Of a stretch of 64,000 bases of DNA, positions 52,908-61,472 are shown one piece after another. Made by a program: the position numbers and the translations under genes. The notes beneath the pieces are model-generated. The model ran no database searches. It saw only the letters and a program-made list of their open reading frames with translations, and was not told the origin of the DNA. The DNA comes from JADJNW01 sp964526645 (GTDB taxonomy: Bacteria; Bacteroidota; Bacteroidia; Chitinophagales; Saprospiraceae). How positions within the stretch are numbered: position 1 is the stretch's first letter; every line of letters begins with the position of its first letter. The stretch spans positions 124,001 through 188,000 of the forward strand of contig CAZGJN010000003.1 of NCBI GenBank assembly GCA_964526645.1, given 5' to 3'.

Positions 52908-54038
52908 TCAGGGTATTTTTGATTGCAAAAGCGCTATTAAAGGCTGAATGGCTTTTGTCCAGTGATAGGTTTCATAAAAAGAATCTGGTGTAGGTACGCC
53001 GGCGTTGCTGAGGGCTTGGATGAGTAGTGCCGTCAGTTGCTCCCAATTTTCATCCTCTGCCAGTAGCAGTTTGTCCCCGCATAATTGCTGTTCAACACCT
53101 TTTGCACCTGTTTTAGTAGAAACGACGCTCGTACCCCAGGCAATCGCTTCTATGATTTTGGTTTTTACACCCCCGCCTGTCAAAATGGGATTGATCACTA
53201 CATCCGCCGCTTTGATGTAAGTGTCAATATCTTCTACAAACCCCAGATAGTCAATGTGTTGAGCTTGCATGTTTTTAATGTAGTGTAGCTCGTTTGGCAA
53301 ACCGCCACCGCAGAGGAGAATTCGATAAGGTTGTTTCATTTTTGGCAACAGCAAAGGGTTGATATCGTGCACAATGTGCTTTACTGCTTGTTGATTGGGC
53401 TTGTAAGATTGAGGACCAAAAAACAAAACCAACTTTTCATTTGCCAAAAGGCGATGCCTGCGCCGAATCTCCTGATTTGCAAACTGCCTGTCATTTGGAG
53501 CTTCGGTGAGCCGAGTGCCATAAGGAACGACTACACATTTAGTGGGTACAAGCCTAAACTGGAGCAAGGCTTCCTTCATATCTTCCGGCGAAATAAATAC
53601 TAAAAAATCGGCACTGCGATACATCAAGTACTCGATAGGATAAAGCAAGCGCCACCACCATTTGCCAATGGAGCGAAAGCGCTGAAACTCAATGTTGTGC
53701 ACATAAATAATCAAGCGAATACCAAGCCATCGGGTGATTGGCAAGAGCATAAGCCCCATAAAAGGCTGTTGGATGATGCAAATCTGAATATTTTTTTTTC
53801 TGAAAAATTGGAAAAAACGCCAGGCGACAAAAGGATTGAAGTACTTAAAAAAACGATCAGCGAATAAGGACTCCAGCCGAAAAGGCAAGCCATCAGCTGT
53901 GTTATTCGATGAGGAAATGACCGTCACAGAAGCTTCTTTCGATAAAAATTCGCAAAAGCCAAAAGCCGCCTGTTGCCCGCCATTGAGTGGTGGTACAAAG
54001 CGATAAGGAATCACTACCGCTATGTGGTGCGCTATCAC
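52908..54038 (-). CDS. Glycosyltransferase family 4-like
   Basis: 376 residues, GT-B fold. N-terminal domain 'VPPLNGGQQAAFGFCEFLS', C-terminal nucleotide-sugar site 'VLFFGPQSYKPNQQAVKHI', 'LGFVEDIDTYIKAADVVINPILTGGGVKTKIIEAIAWGTSVVSTKTGAKGV' pattern (G-G-x-x-x-K-x-x-E-A). It starts with GTG overlapping the yfhO stop (GTGA), so the two are translationally coupled. Probably builds a cell-surface glycan; sugar unknown. Confidence 0.88.
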   Translation of the reverse strand: MIAHHIAVVIPYRFVPPLNGGQQAAFGFCEFLSKEASVTVISSSNNTADGLPFRLESLFADRFFKYFNPFVAWRFFQFFRKKNIQICIIQQPFMGLMLLPITRWLGIRLIIYVHNIEFQRFRSIGKWWWRLLYPIEYLMYRSADFLVFISPEDMKEALLQFRLVPTKCVVVPYGTRLTEAPNDRQFANQEIRRRHRLLANEKLVLFFGPQSYKPNQQAVKHIVHDINPLLLPKMKQPYRILLCGGGLPNELHYIKNMQAQHIDYLGFVEDIDTYIKAADVVINPILTGGGVKTKIIEAIAWGTSVVSTKTGAKGVEQQLCGDKLLLAEDENWEQLTALLIQALSNAGVPTPDSFYETYHWTKAIQPLIALLQSKIP

Positions 54039-56566
54039 TTTTTGCCTTTTCTTGCCTTTGGTTTTGGTTTGTTTTTTTGCGGCACTGTTTTTTCCTTAGG
54101 TGTACGTTTTTCGGGCTTAGGGGCTTTTAGCGCCTCCTGATAAGATTGATAAGCTGAGAAACCACCAAAACCGAGCAACCCAAGCAATAAAATGGAAGAA
54201 AAAATAGCAGAAAGCAACTTGCCCGTCTGGTATGATTGGGGTTCAAACTTAAACTCAACGCTGTGCTGCCCAGCGGGTATTCGCAGTGCCCTGAGAATAT
54301 AGTTGCTGCGAATGTGAGACACCGGTTTCCCGTCAATATAAGCCTGCCAACCTTTGTCGGGACCGTACCAAACCTCAGAGAAAACAGCCAGTTGCTCACT
54401 TTTTGCATTGCTTTGATAAACAAGATAGTTGGGTTCGTATTTTGTCAGGCTGATGCTATTGGTAGAATCCTTTTTGATGTTTAAACCTTCCAAATAGTTG
54501 GAAAATTCGCTATGGATAATTGCCTGTTCCGCAGGATTAAAAGTGGTTAAGGCATCAATTTCCTGGTTGGCGGAATTCACGATCAGCGTTTGGCTCACAA
54601 ACCAGGCATTGCCTAAGGCTCCCATGTTGATTTGCACTTCCGGTTGTCCGTTTGTATCTCTGGTGATGTAGTATTTGGTATTTAACATATTCACCACTTT
54701 CTCGTTGTTTTTGAGCAAGTGGCGGTCAATAATATCCTGGTAGCGTTGCAATTTGGCGGCGTTATAACCACCGAGTGATTTATGAAAATAGGAAGTTGGG
54801 AAAGCCGCTTCAAAAGTGCTCACAGACAAATCCAGTACCCTGAAATTGGGGTCTTGATCTTTCAGAATCACTTCATCCACAGGCCGGGGTTTGAAATTGA
54901 CATTTTGTGTTGTTTTGCTTACAAAACTATTACTATCCAAGTAGCGTCTGCCTACTGTCCAGACATCAAACATTACTAAGATGCCTAAACCTATGATTAA
55001 TACACTCTTCTGTATTTTTTTATTCACAAAAGCCCAAACCAAGCCTCCGCTGAGCGCTACCAACAAAAAGGCTCGGAAAGCATCGCCTCGCATTAATGCC
55101 TGCCGATCTGCTATGACTGCGCTTAGGTTGTAGCCAGCTCTTTCCAGGTCAGTGTCCCTCAACCCTGCAAAAGAAAACATGGAGGGCCCTAATATTGCAA
55201 AAAACAGACTGACGGTGAGTGCAATGCCGCCACCTATCGCTAAGCTTATCATAATCAATCTCTTATTGCTGTTGCTTTTCAATATCTCACCTAAGGCTAA
55301 AAAACCCAGCATCGGTACTAAAAGTGCAGTGACGCTCAGCACAGAATTAGGCGTTCTAAACTTATTGTACAATGGGAAATAGTTGAAAAACAGTTCGTTA
55401 AACCATTCTAAATTTTTACCCATCGAGAGTAGGAAGGTCAATAAAGTACCAATGGCGAGCCACCACTTGGCAGCACCTTTCACCAAAATCAAGCCCATGA
55501 GGAAAAATAGTACCACCGTTGCCCCAAAGTAAGCAGGACCACTCGTAAAAGGTAGCGCCCCCCAGTACAAGGGTGCTTTAAAATCTTCGGGTAGCCTTGC
55601 ACCTCGATTCGATAGGTCTTCCCGAATAGCAGAATTTTTCCATAGAGGTTCCTGTGAGCCACCGCCCACTACACCCGGTATGAAAGCGGCAAATAAATCC
55701 AAGGTATTATTGCTCCACTGCATGGCGTAATCCCAAGAAAGCCCTTCTACGGCGCTGCTGGAGGTCTCGTCTGTGTTCGCATCCTTTTCCAGGATGGGCT
55801 TGCCGCGCATGGTGTCCTGGGCGTATTCATAGGTTGGTAGGAGGTTGGAGGCGGCAGAAGCTATGGCAACCAGCCCGCTCAATACCAGCATGGCTGTTGC
55901 TTTGGCAAAATGAGTGATTTCCTTTTTTAGGATACTATCTACCAATTGTGCAAGGCCAAATATCAATAGCGTTATAAAAAAGTAATAGGTCATCTGGACG
56001 TGGTCGGAGAGCAGCGAAAGCCCCAGCCCCAGCCCAAAGAGCAGGCTGCCCCAGAGGTATTGTTTACGAAAAGCCATCATAATACCTGCTGCCATGAACG
56101 AAAGGTAGGCGATCGCGTTGAGTTTGGAAGCATGCCCGGCTTCGTACAGGATCAGGTTATTGGTGGTAAACCCAAAGGCTAATGCGCCAATGGCACTCAA
56201 CCAGGGATTCACACCCAGACAAGCCAGCAGTATGTAAAAACCGGTCATGGCTACAAAAAAATTGCCGATAGGCTCTTTGATGCCCAATCGCCCCAGTTTA
56301 TCTGCCCAGCGGAGCGTGTTGCCATCCCGGATGGTATTTATTTTATAGGTTGGCATGCCACCAAACATCGCATTAGTCCAGAGTGCTGTTTTACCAGTTT
56401 TTTCCTTAAATGCACGCACTTCCTGCGACATCCCCATGTACTGCATAATATCACCCTGTGGCAACACTTTCCCCTCCAACTGTGGGTAAAAATAGATTGC
56501 CGATAGCACCAAAAAAGCCAGCAATACAGCAATATGAGTGAGAGATTTGGTAATAAAAGAATTCAT
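54035..56566 (-). CDS. YfhO-family multi-pass membrane protein
   Basis: 843 residues with about a dozen transmembrane helices, a soluble extracytoplasmic part near the end (about 560-790) and a Lys/Pro-rich basic tail. Early 'QGDIMQYMGMSQEVRAFKEKTGKTALWTNAMFGGMPTY' (key D-x-x-Q-Y, W-x-x-x-x-F-G-G-M-P-x-Y) and late 'SEVWYGPDKGWQAYIDGKPV' and 'LRALRIPAGQHSVEF' match YfhO, a GT-C-like family linked to glycosylation of lipoteichoic acid in Firmicutes. Role in Bacteroidota unknown. Overlaps the following glycosyltransferase by 4 bases; gpsA is 37 bases upstream. Confidence 0.88.
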   Translation of the reverse strand: MNSFITKSLTHIAVLLAFLVLSAIYFYPQLEGKVLPQGDIMQYMGMSQEVRAFKEKTGKTALWTNAMFGGMPTYKINTIRDGNTLRWADKLGRLGIKEPIGNFFVAMTGFYILLACLGVNPWLSAIGALAFGFTTNNLILYEAGHASKLNAIAYLSFMAAGIMMAFRKQYLWGSLLFGLGLGLSLLSDHVQMTYYFFITLLIFGLAQLVDSILKKEITHFAKATAMLVLSGLVAIASAASNLLPTYEYAQDTMRGKPILEKDANTDETSSSAVEGLSWDYAMQWSNNTLDLFAAFIPGVVGGGSQEPLWKNSAIREDLSNRGARLPEDFKAPLYWGALPFTSGPAYFGATVVLFFLMGLILVKGAAKWWLAIGTLLTFLLSMGKNLEWFNELFFNYFPLYNKFRTPNSVLSVTALLVPMLGFLALGEILKSNSNKRLIMISLAIGGGIALTVSLFFAILGPSMFSFAGLRDTDLERAGYNLSAVIADRQALMRGDAFRAFLLVALSGGLVWAFVNKKIQKSVLIIGLGILVMFDVWTVGRRYLDSNSFVSKTTQNVNFKPRPVDEVILKDQDPNFRVLDLSVSTFEAAFPTSYFHKSLGGYNAAKLQRYQDIIDRHLLKNNEKVVNMLNTKYYITRDTNGQPEVQINMGALGNAWFVSQTLIVNSANQEIDALTTFNPAEQAIIHSEFSNYLEGLNIKKDSTNSISLTKYEPNYLVYQSNAKSEQLAVFSEVWYGPDKGWQAYIDGKPVSHIRSNYILRALRIPAGQHSVEFKFEPQSYQTGKLLSAIFSSILLLGLLGFGGFSAYQSYQEALKAPKPEKRTPKEKTVPQKNKPKPKARKGKK

Positions 56567-56603
56567 AAAATTTTATTTTCAATCAATTGGTTATCAATTT
56601 TTT

Positions 56604-57641
56604 TTAAATAAAATCCACGTCCACATCGTAAGGGTAAGTCATCAGAAAATCAATCGCTTTGTCAATATCAAAATCTTTAAAAACAATATTGTAAATAATT
56701 TGCGTAATCGGCGCTCTTAGCTTGTAGTAGGAAGCCAGTTGCACTGCCATTTTTAGTGTACGAACGCCTTCGGGCAATTCCGGCATTGTAGCCAGGATGT
56801 CATTGGTTTTCTCACCAGCGCCCAGGCGATAGCCAAAGGTAAAGTTACGGCTTTTTTTGCTGGTAGCAGTAGCGATGAGGTCGCCGATGCCAGCAGTGCC
56901 AAAAAAAGCGCTTGTAGTAGCCCCCATTGCTTTACCAAAATACATCATTTCCATCAATCCACGTGTGAGCAGCATTGCCTGCAAGTTTTTTCCCAAGCCT
57001 TTGCCGCGCAAGATACCAGAGCCTACTGCCATAATATTTTTTAAAGCACCTGCCAATTCAGCGCCGAGGATATCATAAGAACCAAATACATGAAATTGCT
57101 TGCTACTCAAGGCTTTTTTACCCAACTGAAATACTTCGTCAAATTTGCTGCCGATCACCGTGGCAGTCGGTAAGCCCTCCATGATCTCCGTAGCCAGATT
57201 CGGTCCTGCCAAACAGCCTACCCGCGCCACCGAGCTTTCTTGAAGAATGACTTCGCTCATGGTGCTTACATCTGCTCGCTTTAGGGGTATGGAATCATCG
57301 GTTTCATCCAAATTGACATCAAAGCCCTTCGTGCCGTGTATCATAATATGGTAAGGACGTAAAAAAGGCCCTAAATCCCGCATCATACGCCGAAAATTGG
57401 CAGAAGGAACCACCGGAAAAATCAACAGGCAACGCTTAGCCACCTCCTCCAAATCGCTGGTCGCCTTTACACGCGGGGATACCGCCACGCCAAAGTTGTG
57501 GTGCGCCCGATTGATCGTGTCCACCACCGCTGCTTTTCTACTGTATAAAAGGACTTCCGTATTGTGAGCCAGCAAATTGGCGATGGCCGTACCAAAACTG
57601 CCTGCACCGACCACGCCTACCGGTTTTTCTGATTTGGGCAT
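56604..57641 (-). CDS. gpsA: NAD(P)H-dependent glycerol-3-phosphate dehydrogenase
   Basis: 345 residues. Makes sn-glycerol 3-phosphate from dihydroxyacetone phosphate for phospholipids. N-terminal 'VGVVGAGSFGTAIANLLA' binds the cofactor; 'GPNLATEIMEGLPTATVIGS', 'ELAGALKNIMAVGSGI' (catalytic Lys) and 'FFGTAGIGDLIATATSKKSRNFTFG' are family motifs. First gene of a likely gpsA-yfhO-glycosyltransferase operon. A perfect -7 box (TACATTTG on the minus strand, 57674-57667) lies 26 bases upstream. Confidence 0.95.
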   Translation of the reverse strand: MPKSEKPVGVVGAGSFGTAIANLLAHNTEVLLYSRKAAVVDTINRAHHNFGVAVSPRVKATSDLEEVAKRCLLIFPVVPSANFRRMMRDLGPFLRPYHIMIHGTKGFDVNLDETDDSIPLKRADVSTMSEVILQESSVARVGCLAGPNLATEIMEGLPTATVIGSKFDEVFQLGKKALSSKQFHVFGSYDILGAELAGALKNIMAVGSGILRGKGLGKNLQAMLLTRGLMEMMYFGKAMGATTSAFFGTAGIGDLIATATSKKSRNFTFGYRLGAGEKTNDILATMPELPEGVRTLKMAVQLASYYKLRAPITQIIYNIVFKDFDIDKAIDFLMTYPYDVDVDFI

Positions 57642-57666
57642 TACACTTTTTTGTAGCTAAGTCCCG

Positions 57667-57674
57667 CAAATGTA
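57667..57674 (-). promoter_or_regulatory. Candidate -7 promoter box for gpsA operon
   Basis: Minus-strand TACATTTG fits TAnnTTTG exactly, 26 bases before the gpsA ATG; no good -33 box at the expected 19-base distance. Confidence 0.4.
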
Positions 57675-57831
57675 CAGTTTAATCTCAAAGTTTCCTGCTT
57701 AGCGTCAAAAGTTTAATCTTTGATGTTTTGAATGAATCTGCTACTTTTACAATACTTGTGCAACGTTTCGGTGTTTTTTTGCGTTAAAGGATGTATTCTT
57801 AAAAAAGTTAGTCGTATTCAATTGAAACTGT

Positions 57832-57862
57832 TTTGTTTTTTTCTTAACAAAAAATATATTTG
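57832..57862 (+). promoter_or_regulatory. Bacteroidota-type promoter of the caspase/MoxR operon
   Basis: TTTG (57832-57835), exactly 19 bases, then TATATTTG (57855-57862): a full match to the Bacteroidota -33/-7 promoter. The ATG at 57941 follows 78 bases later with no Shine-Dalgarno sequence and an A-rich leader, usual for this phylum. Confidence 0.7.
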
Positions 57863-57940
57863 ACCACCAAAATATAAAACCTGAACTTCAAACACAATTT
57901 TAATATCAAACCCAACAACCTATAAACCTATCAATTCAAC

Positions 57941-59338
57941 ATGTCGGATACTATAAAAGCCGGTAGAAACCCTCAAAATCAAGGCAATACCACAGTCGTA
58001 CTTCCCAGAGGTAAAAACTATCTTTTGGTCGTAGGCATTGATAAATACCAAGGACAGCCGCGCCTGTACAACGCTGTAAAAGACGCTAAGGATATCATCA
58101 AGGTGCTTACGGAACGTTACCAGTTTTCAAAAGAAACGCTCACAGCTATTTTCAATGAAGAGGCTACGCAGGAGAGGCTTTTTGCCGAATTGGACAGGCT
58201 CGCCAGCCTGGTCACTGAAAATGACAACCTGCTGGTGTACTTCTCCGGGCACGGCGAATTTAAAGACAATATTGACGAAGGCTTCTGGATTCCTTATGAC
58301 GGAAAACCAGGCAATGTGGGTTCGTATGTGCCTTTTAGCATCCTTACGCGTTATATAAAAGCAATTAAATCGTTTCATACTTTTATTATCGCGGACTCTT
58401 GTTATTCCGGGACACTATTCACTGAGCGAAGCTCAGGGGATGCGCTCAATCGCTTGGAGAGTCGTCCCTCTCGTTGGTTGCTTACAGCAGGTAGAAATGA
58501 AGTAGTAGCAGATGGAAAACCCGGTGACAACAGCCCTTTTGCTGATGCGATCCTCTGGCGCTTGCGCAACAACAAGGAAGAAAGACTCCGAGTGTCGGAA
58601 TTTTGTAATGATATTATAACCGACGTAGCCAGCAATGCTAAACAAACCCCGGAAGGCGCGCCGATGCACGGGGTAGGGCACCGCGGTGGCGAATTTATGT
58701 TTCGGCTGAAAGAAGTGGCGGATAAAGTTTTTGAAGATAATATTGGACCTATAGAAACTGGTAGTTCTAAAGGTACAGCACCCGTTGTGACACCTGTGGT
58801 AGAAGGAACAGACAAGGCCGCGCCAGCCGCAACGCCCGAAAAAATCCGCAACCTGGAAGACCTGAAACGGGTGGTACAGGCTTATGTCAAGGAAGATGAT
58901 TTTGAGGCAGCCTTCGAGGTGCTGAATCGCGTAATTATCGAAAAATCAAGGGAATACAACACGATTATTTCTCTGCAAGGGCAGTACAATGGTGCAAAAA
59001 GACAGCAGAAGCAAGGAATCATAAGTGAAGAATTTTTGTTTAGAACTTTTAACCGTGTCAGAATAGCCCTCACTGATGTAGTGAAAGGCTTGGAAGACAG
59101 AGACTTAAATCCAAAAGAACTCGACGCAGGAGATCAAACCATGGCTACTAATAATACTTTATCCGAACTGGAGCGCCAGGGACTCCAAAACCAGCTACAA
59201 CTTTTGCAGAAAAAACTGAATTTTTTCAAGCAGCAACTAATCGTCATCAACGATGCCGCCCAAAAATTTACCCTGGAAATGCAAATCGAGGAAACAGAAA
59301 AGCAAATCAATGAAGCAAAGGAAAAATTAGGCATTTGA
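57941..59338 (+). CDS. Caspase-family (C14) peptidase with effector-associated domain
   Basis: 465 residues. Caspase-like domain at about 25-255: 'YLLVVGIDKYQG', catalytic His104 in 'LVYFSGHGEF' and Cys154 in 'IIADSCYSGTLF', so it should be active. After a low-complexity T/P/A linker (270-300), residues 304-386 ('LKRVVQAYVKEDDFEAAFEVL', 'LQGQYNGAKRQQKQGIISEE', 'NRVRIALTDVV') fit the helical effector-associated domain I know as EAD11. The tail (406-465) is a helical segment homologous to the N-terminus of the next protein. No signal peptide: cytoplasmic. First gene of a four-gene unit, and the likely effector. Confidence 0.88.
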   Translation: MSDTIKAGRNPQNQGNTTVVLPRGKNYLLVVGIDKYQGQPRLYNAVKDAKDIIKVLTERYQFSKETLTAIFNEEATQERLFAELDRLASLVTENDNLLVYFSGHGEFKDNIDEGFWIPYDGKPGNVGSYVPFSILTRYIKAIKSFHTFIIADSCYSGTLFTERSSGDALNRLESRPSRWLLTAGRNEVVADGKPGDNSPFADAILWRLRNNKEERLRVSEFCNDIITDVASNAKQTPEGAPMHGVGHRGGEFMFRLKEVADKVFEDNIGPIETGSSKGTAPVVTPVVEGTDKAAPAATPEKIRNLEDLKRVVQAYVKEDDFEAAFEVLNRVIIEKSREYNTIISLQGQYNGAKRQQKQGIISEEFLFRTFNRVRIALTDVVKGLEDRDLNPKELDAGDQTMATNNTLSELERQGLQNQLQLLQKKLNFFKQQLIVINDAAQKFTLEMQIEETEKQINEAKEKLGI

Positions 59339-59390
59339 AGTAGCATTTACTATGCTTAGTACACCTGAATAGAAAACTCCAAACCTTAAC

Positions 59391-60470
59391 ATGGCAACTG
59401 AACTGGAAGGCGTTCAAAACGAATTAGAATTAAAAATAAGGCGACTCAACGCCCTGCGGGAAGCTATTGCCATTGAATCAGATGCGGATGTAAAATTCAC
59501 GCTTCAAATCAAAATTGAAGCCTTAGAAAAAGAAATCACGGGGCTTCGTCAAGAAAGCTATGGCCTGGCGGCAGTCGGCGGCAATAGTCTTTTGGAGCAA
59601 AAAATAAAGGGACTTTCCATCGATGATAGCTTTACCATCGGGGAGCTTTATCTGGTCAACTGCAACCGCATTCCACCGCGCAATAATTTCTGGAAAGCTT
59701 TTGATGAAAATACAAAACGCCGCAATCCTTTTCAATTTTATTTCGTATTAGCTTGCCCCACACAGCAGCCCAACAGCTTCGCCGAAAGGATGGTGTATGA
59801 AATCCTGATTGACGAGTTGGAATCCGACTTTGAAGCCATACACTACGTCCACCAGCCCAATAGCCGTCGGGTGCGAATAGAAGATTTGCCGCTGGGTAGA
59901 AATCTGAAAAACTCACAGCGCGAATTCAAAAAATACTTCGCCAAACGCTTCAATTGGTCGGATTCGGAAATGGCTTTCGAGGATTTTATCAATACGGGCT
60001 TACCAAAGTTGGAATACAAGTACGTCACGACGATCTTCGACCTCAACGCCAGCAAATGGGACGATATACTCATGCTGGAATACCTCGATTGGATCGTGGA
60101 TGTGTTTACGCACACGCACGAGGATGTTCCCACTTTCCTCTTCTTTTTTGCCATTTTTATCAAAGATGTCCACACCGCTTCCATTCCGCTGCGCGAGCAA
60201 AAAATTGTAGATAGTATTGTCAACTTTGTAAACCAAAATGCCGAGCGTTGTTCGTTAATTAACCAACTGCTACCTGTACCGGTGGATTTTCTTGAAGATT
60301 GGATTCGCGAACTGGGAGAACAAAACCAGGGCAAAATCGAAGAGGTCGTGAAAATAATGGTGGAAGGCTTGCCCGATGACAAAAAGGATAAGTACGAACA
60401 AACAAAAGAATTGGATATGACTGATATTGAGCGCTTTCAGGAAATTGTTTATAAAGTGGTAATGCAATAA
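59391..60470 (+). CDS. Adaptor/sensor with effector-tail homology and inactive-STAND-like domain
   Basis: 359 residues. Residues 9-49 align without gaps to caspase residues 416-456 (17 of 41 identical, including D-A-x-x-K-F-T-L), so the two proteins share a helical adaptor module. Residues ~75-355 look like an inactive STAND-type domain: 'FTIGELYLVNCNRIPPRNNFW', 'FYFVLACPTQQPNSFAERMVYEIL', 'RIEDLPLGRNLKNSQREFKKYF', then all-helical sequence with 'HEDVPTFLFFFAIFIKD'. No Walker A GKT is visible, so no NTP hydrolysis is expected. The iSTAND assignment is from memory of the family pattern. It lies 52 bases after the caspase gene. Confidence 0.65.
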   Translation: MATELEGVQNELELKIRRLNALREAIAIESDADVKFTLQIKIEALEKEITGLRQESYGLAAVGGNSLLEQKIKGLSIDDSFTIGELYLVNCNRIPPRNNFWKAFDENTKRRNPFQFYFVLACPTQQPNSFAERMVYEILIDELESDFEAIHYVHQPNSRRVRIEDLPLGRNLKNSQREFKKYFAKRFNWSDSEMAFEDFINTGLPKLEYKYVTTIFDLNASKWDDILMLEYLDWIVDVFTHTHEDVPTFLFFFAIFIKDVHTASIPLREQKIVDSIVNFVNQNAERCSLINQLLPVPVDFLEDWIRELGEQNQGKIEEVVKIMVEGLPDDKKDKYEQTKELDMTDIERFQEIVYKVVMQ

Positions 60471-60525
60471 TTTTAGAATATCGGCAATGCACCGATCATC
60501 ATAAACCGACAAACTTTTTATTGAA

Positions 60526-61449
60526 ATGAGTTTTAATCTGTATGCAAAAGAAGGACAGCGAGATTTGCCAGGCTTTGAATACAATGCCAGGCTCAATGAC
60601 CCTTCCCTGTATAAACCCTCTACTGAATTGGTGAACGCCGTCAATGTGGCATTGGCGCTGGGGCAACCCCTCTTGCTCACGGGCGAACCCGGCACCGGTA
60701 AAACCCAATTGGCGCACCATATCGCCTGGTTTTTCAAATTGGGTAAGCCCTTAGTGTTCAATGCTCAAACGACCTCTTCTGCCTCCGATTTGTTCTATAA
60801 ATACGATGCGCTGGGGCATTTTCAATATAGCCAGAACAATGCAGAAACCCTAAGTCCCGATGAATTGGAGCGCCGCTTCATCCGTTATCAGGGCTTGGGT
60901 GCGGCCATTCAATCTGATAAACGCCAAGTCGTATTGATTGATGAAATTGATAAGGCCCCCCGCGATTTGCCCAATGACGTGCTGGCTGCTATCGAAGACC
61001 TGGAGTTTGGCGTACCAGAAATAGGCAAGTCTTATAAAACACAAACGGAAAAACGCCCGATTATCATCATCACCAGCAATTCAGAAAAAAACTTGCCCGA
61101 TCCCTTTTTGCGGCGGGTGGTGTATTTTCACATTCCTTTTCCGGATGCTGCTGCCTTGCTCGAAATTGTAAGTAGTAAAGTGGATGGCTACACCTCTGAG
61201 GAACTTGCACAGTTAGTGCAACACTTCGAGCGCATTAGAACCGATAAAAATTTGAAATTAAAAAAACTACCAGCTACGGCAGAGTTGATTTTCTGGACGA
61301 TGCTGCTCAAAAAATTTCAATTCAAGGTAGCAAAACTGAGCGATACACGAAAACTAAGTGCGGAAGAGAAAGAGCATTTGCTTACTTCTTACTCCGTTTT
61401 GGCAAAAACAAAAGAAGACCTGATCGCTTTGCAAAATATGCTCAAATAA
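60526..61449 (+). CDS. MoxR-family AAA+ ATPase
   Basis: 307 residues. Walker A GEPGTGKT (53-60), Walker B 'VVLIDEIDKAPRDLPND' (135-151), sensor 1 'IIITSNSEKNLPDPFLRRV' and a C-terminal lid. MoxR ATPases usually work with vWA-domain partners to remodel protein complexes. Here the partner is probably the large membrane protein starting 23 bases downstream, which has a vWA-like domain. The gene is 55 bases after the iSTAND-like gene in the same direction. Confidence 0.9.
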   Translation: MSFNLYAKEGQRDLPGFEYNARLNDPSLYKPSTELVNAVNVALALGQPLLLTGEPGTGKTQLAHHIAWFFKLGKPLVFNAQTTSSASDLFYKYDALGHFQYSQNNAETLSPDELERRFIRYQGLGAAIQSDKRQVVLIDEIDKAPRDLPNDVLAAIEDLEFGVPEIGKSYKTQTEKRPIIIITSNSEKNLPDPFLRRVVYFHIPFPDAAALLEIVSSKVDGYTSEELAQLVQHFERIRTDKNLKLKKLPATAELIFWTMLLKKFQFKVAKLSDTRKLSAEEKEHLLTSYSVLAKTKEDLIALQNMLK

Positions 61450-61472
61450 ATACCTCAAAGGGTATCAACTGA

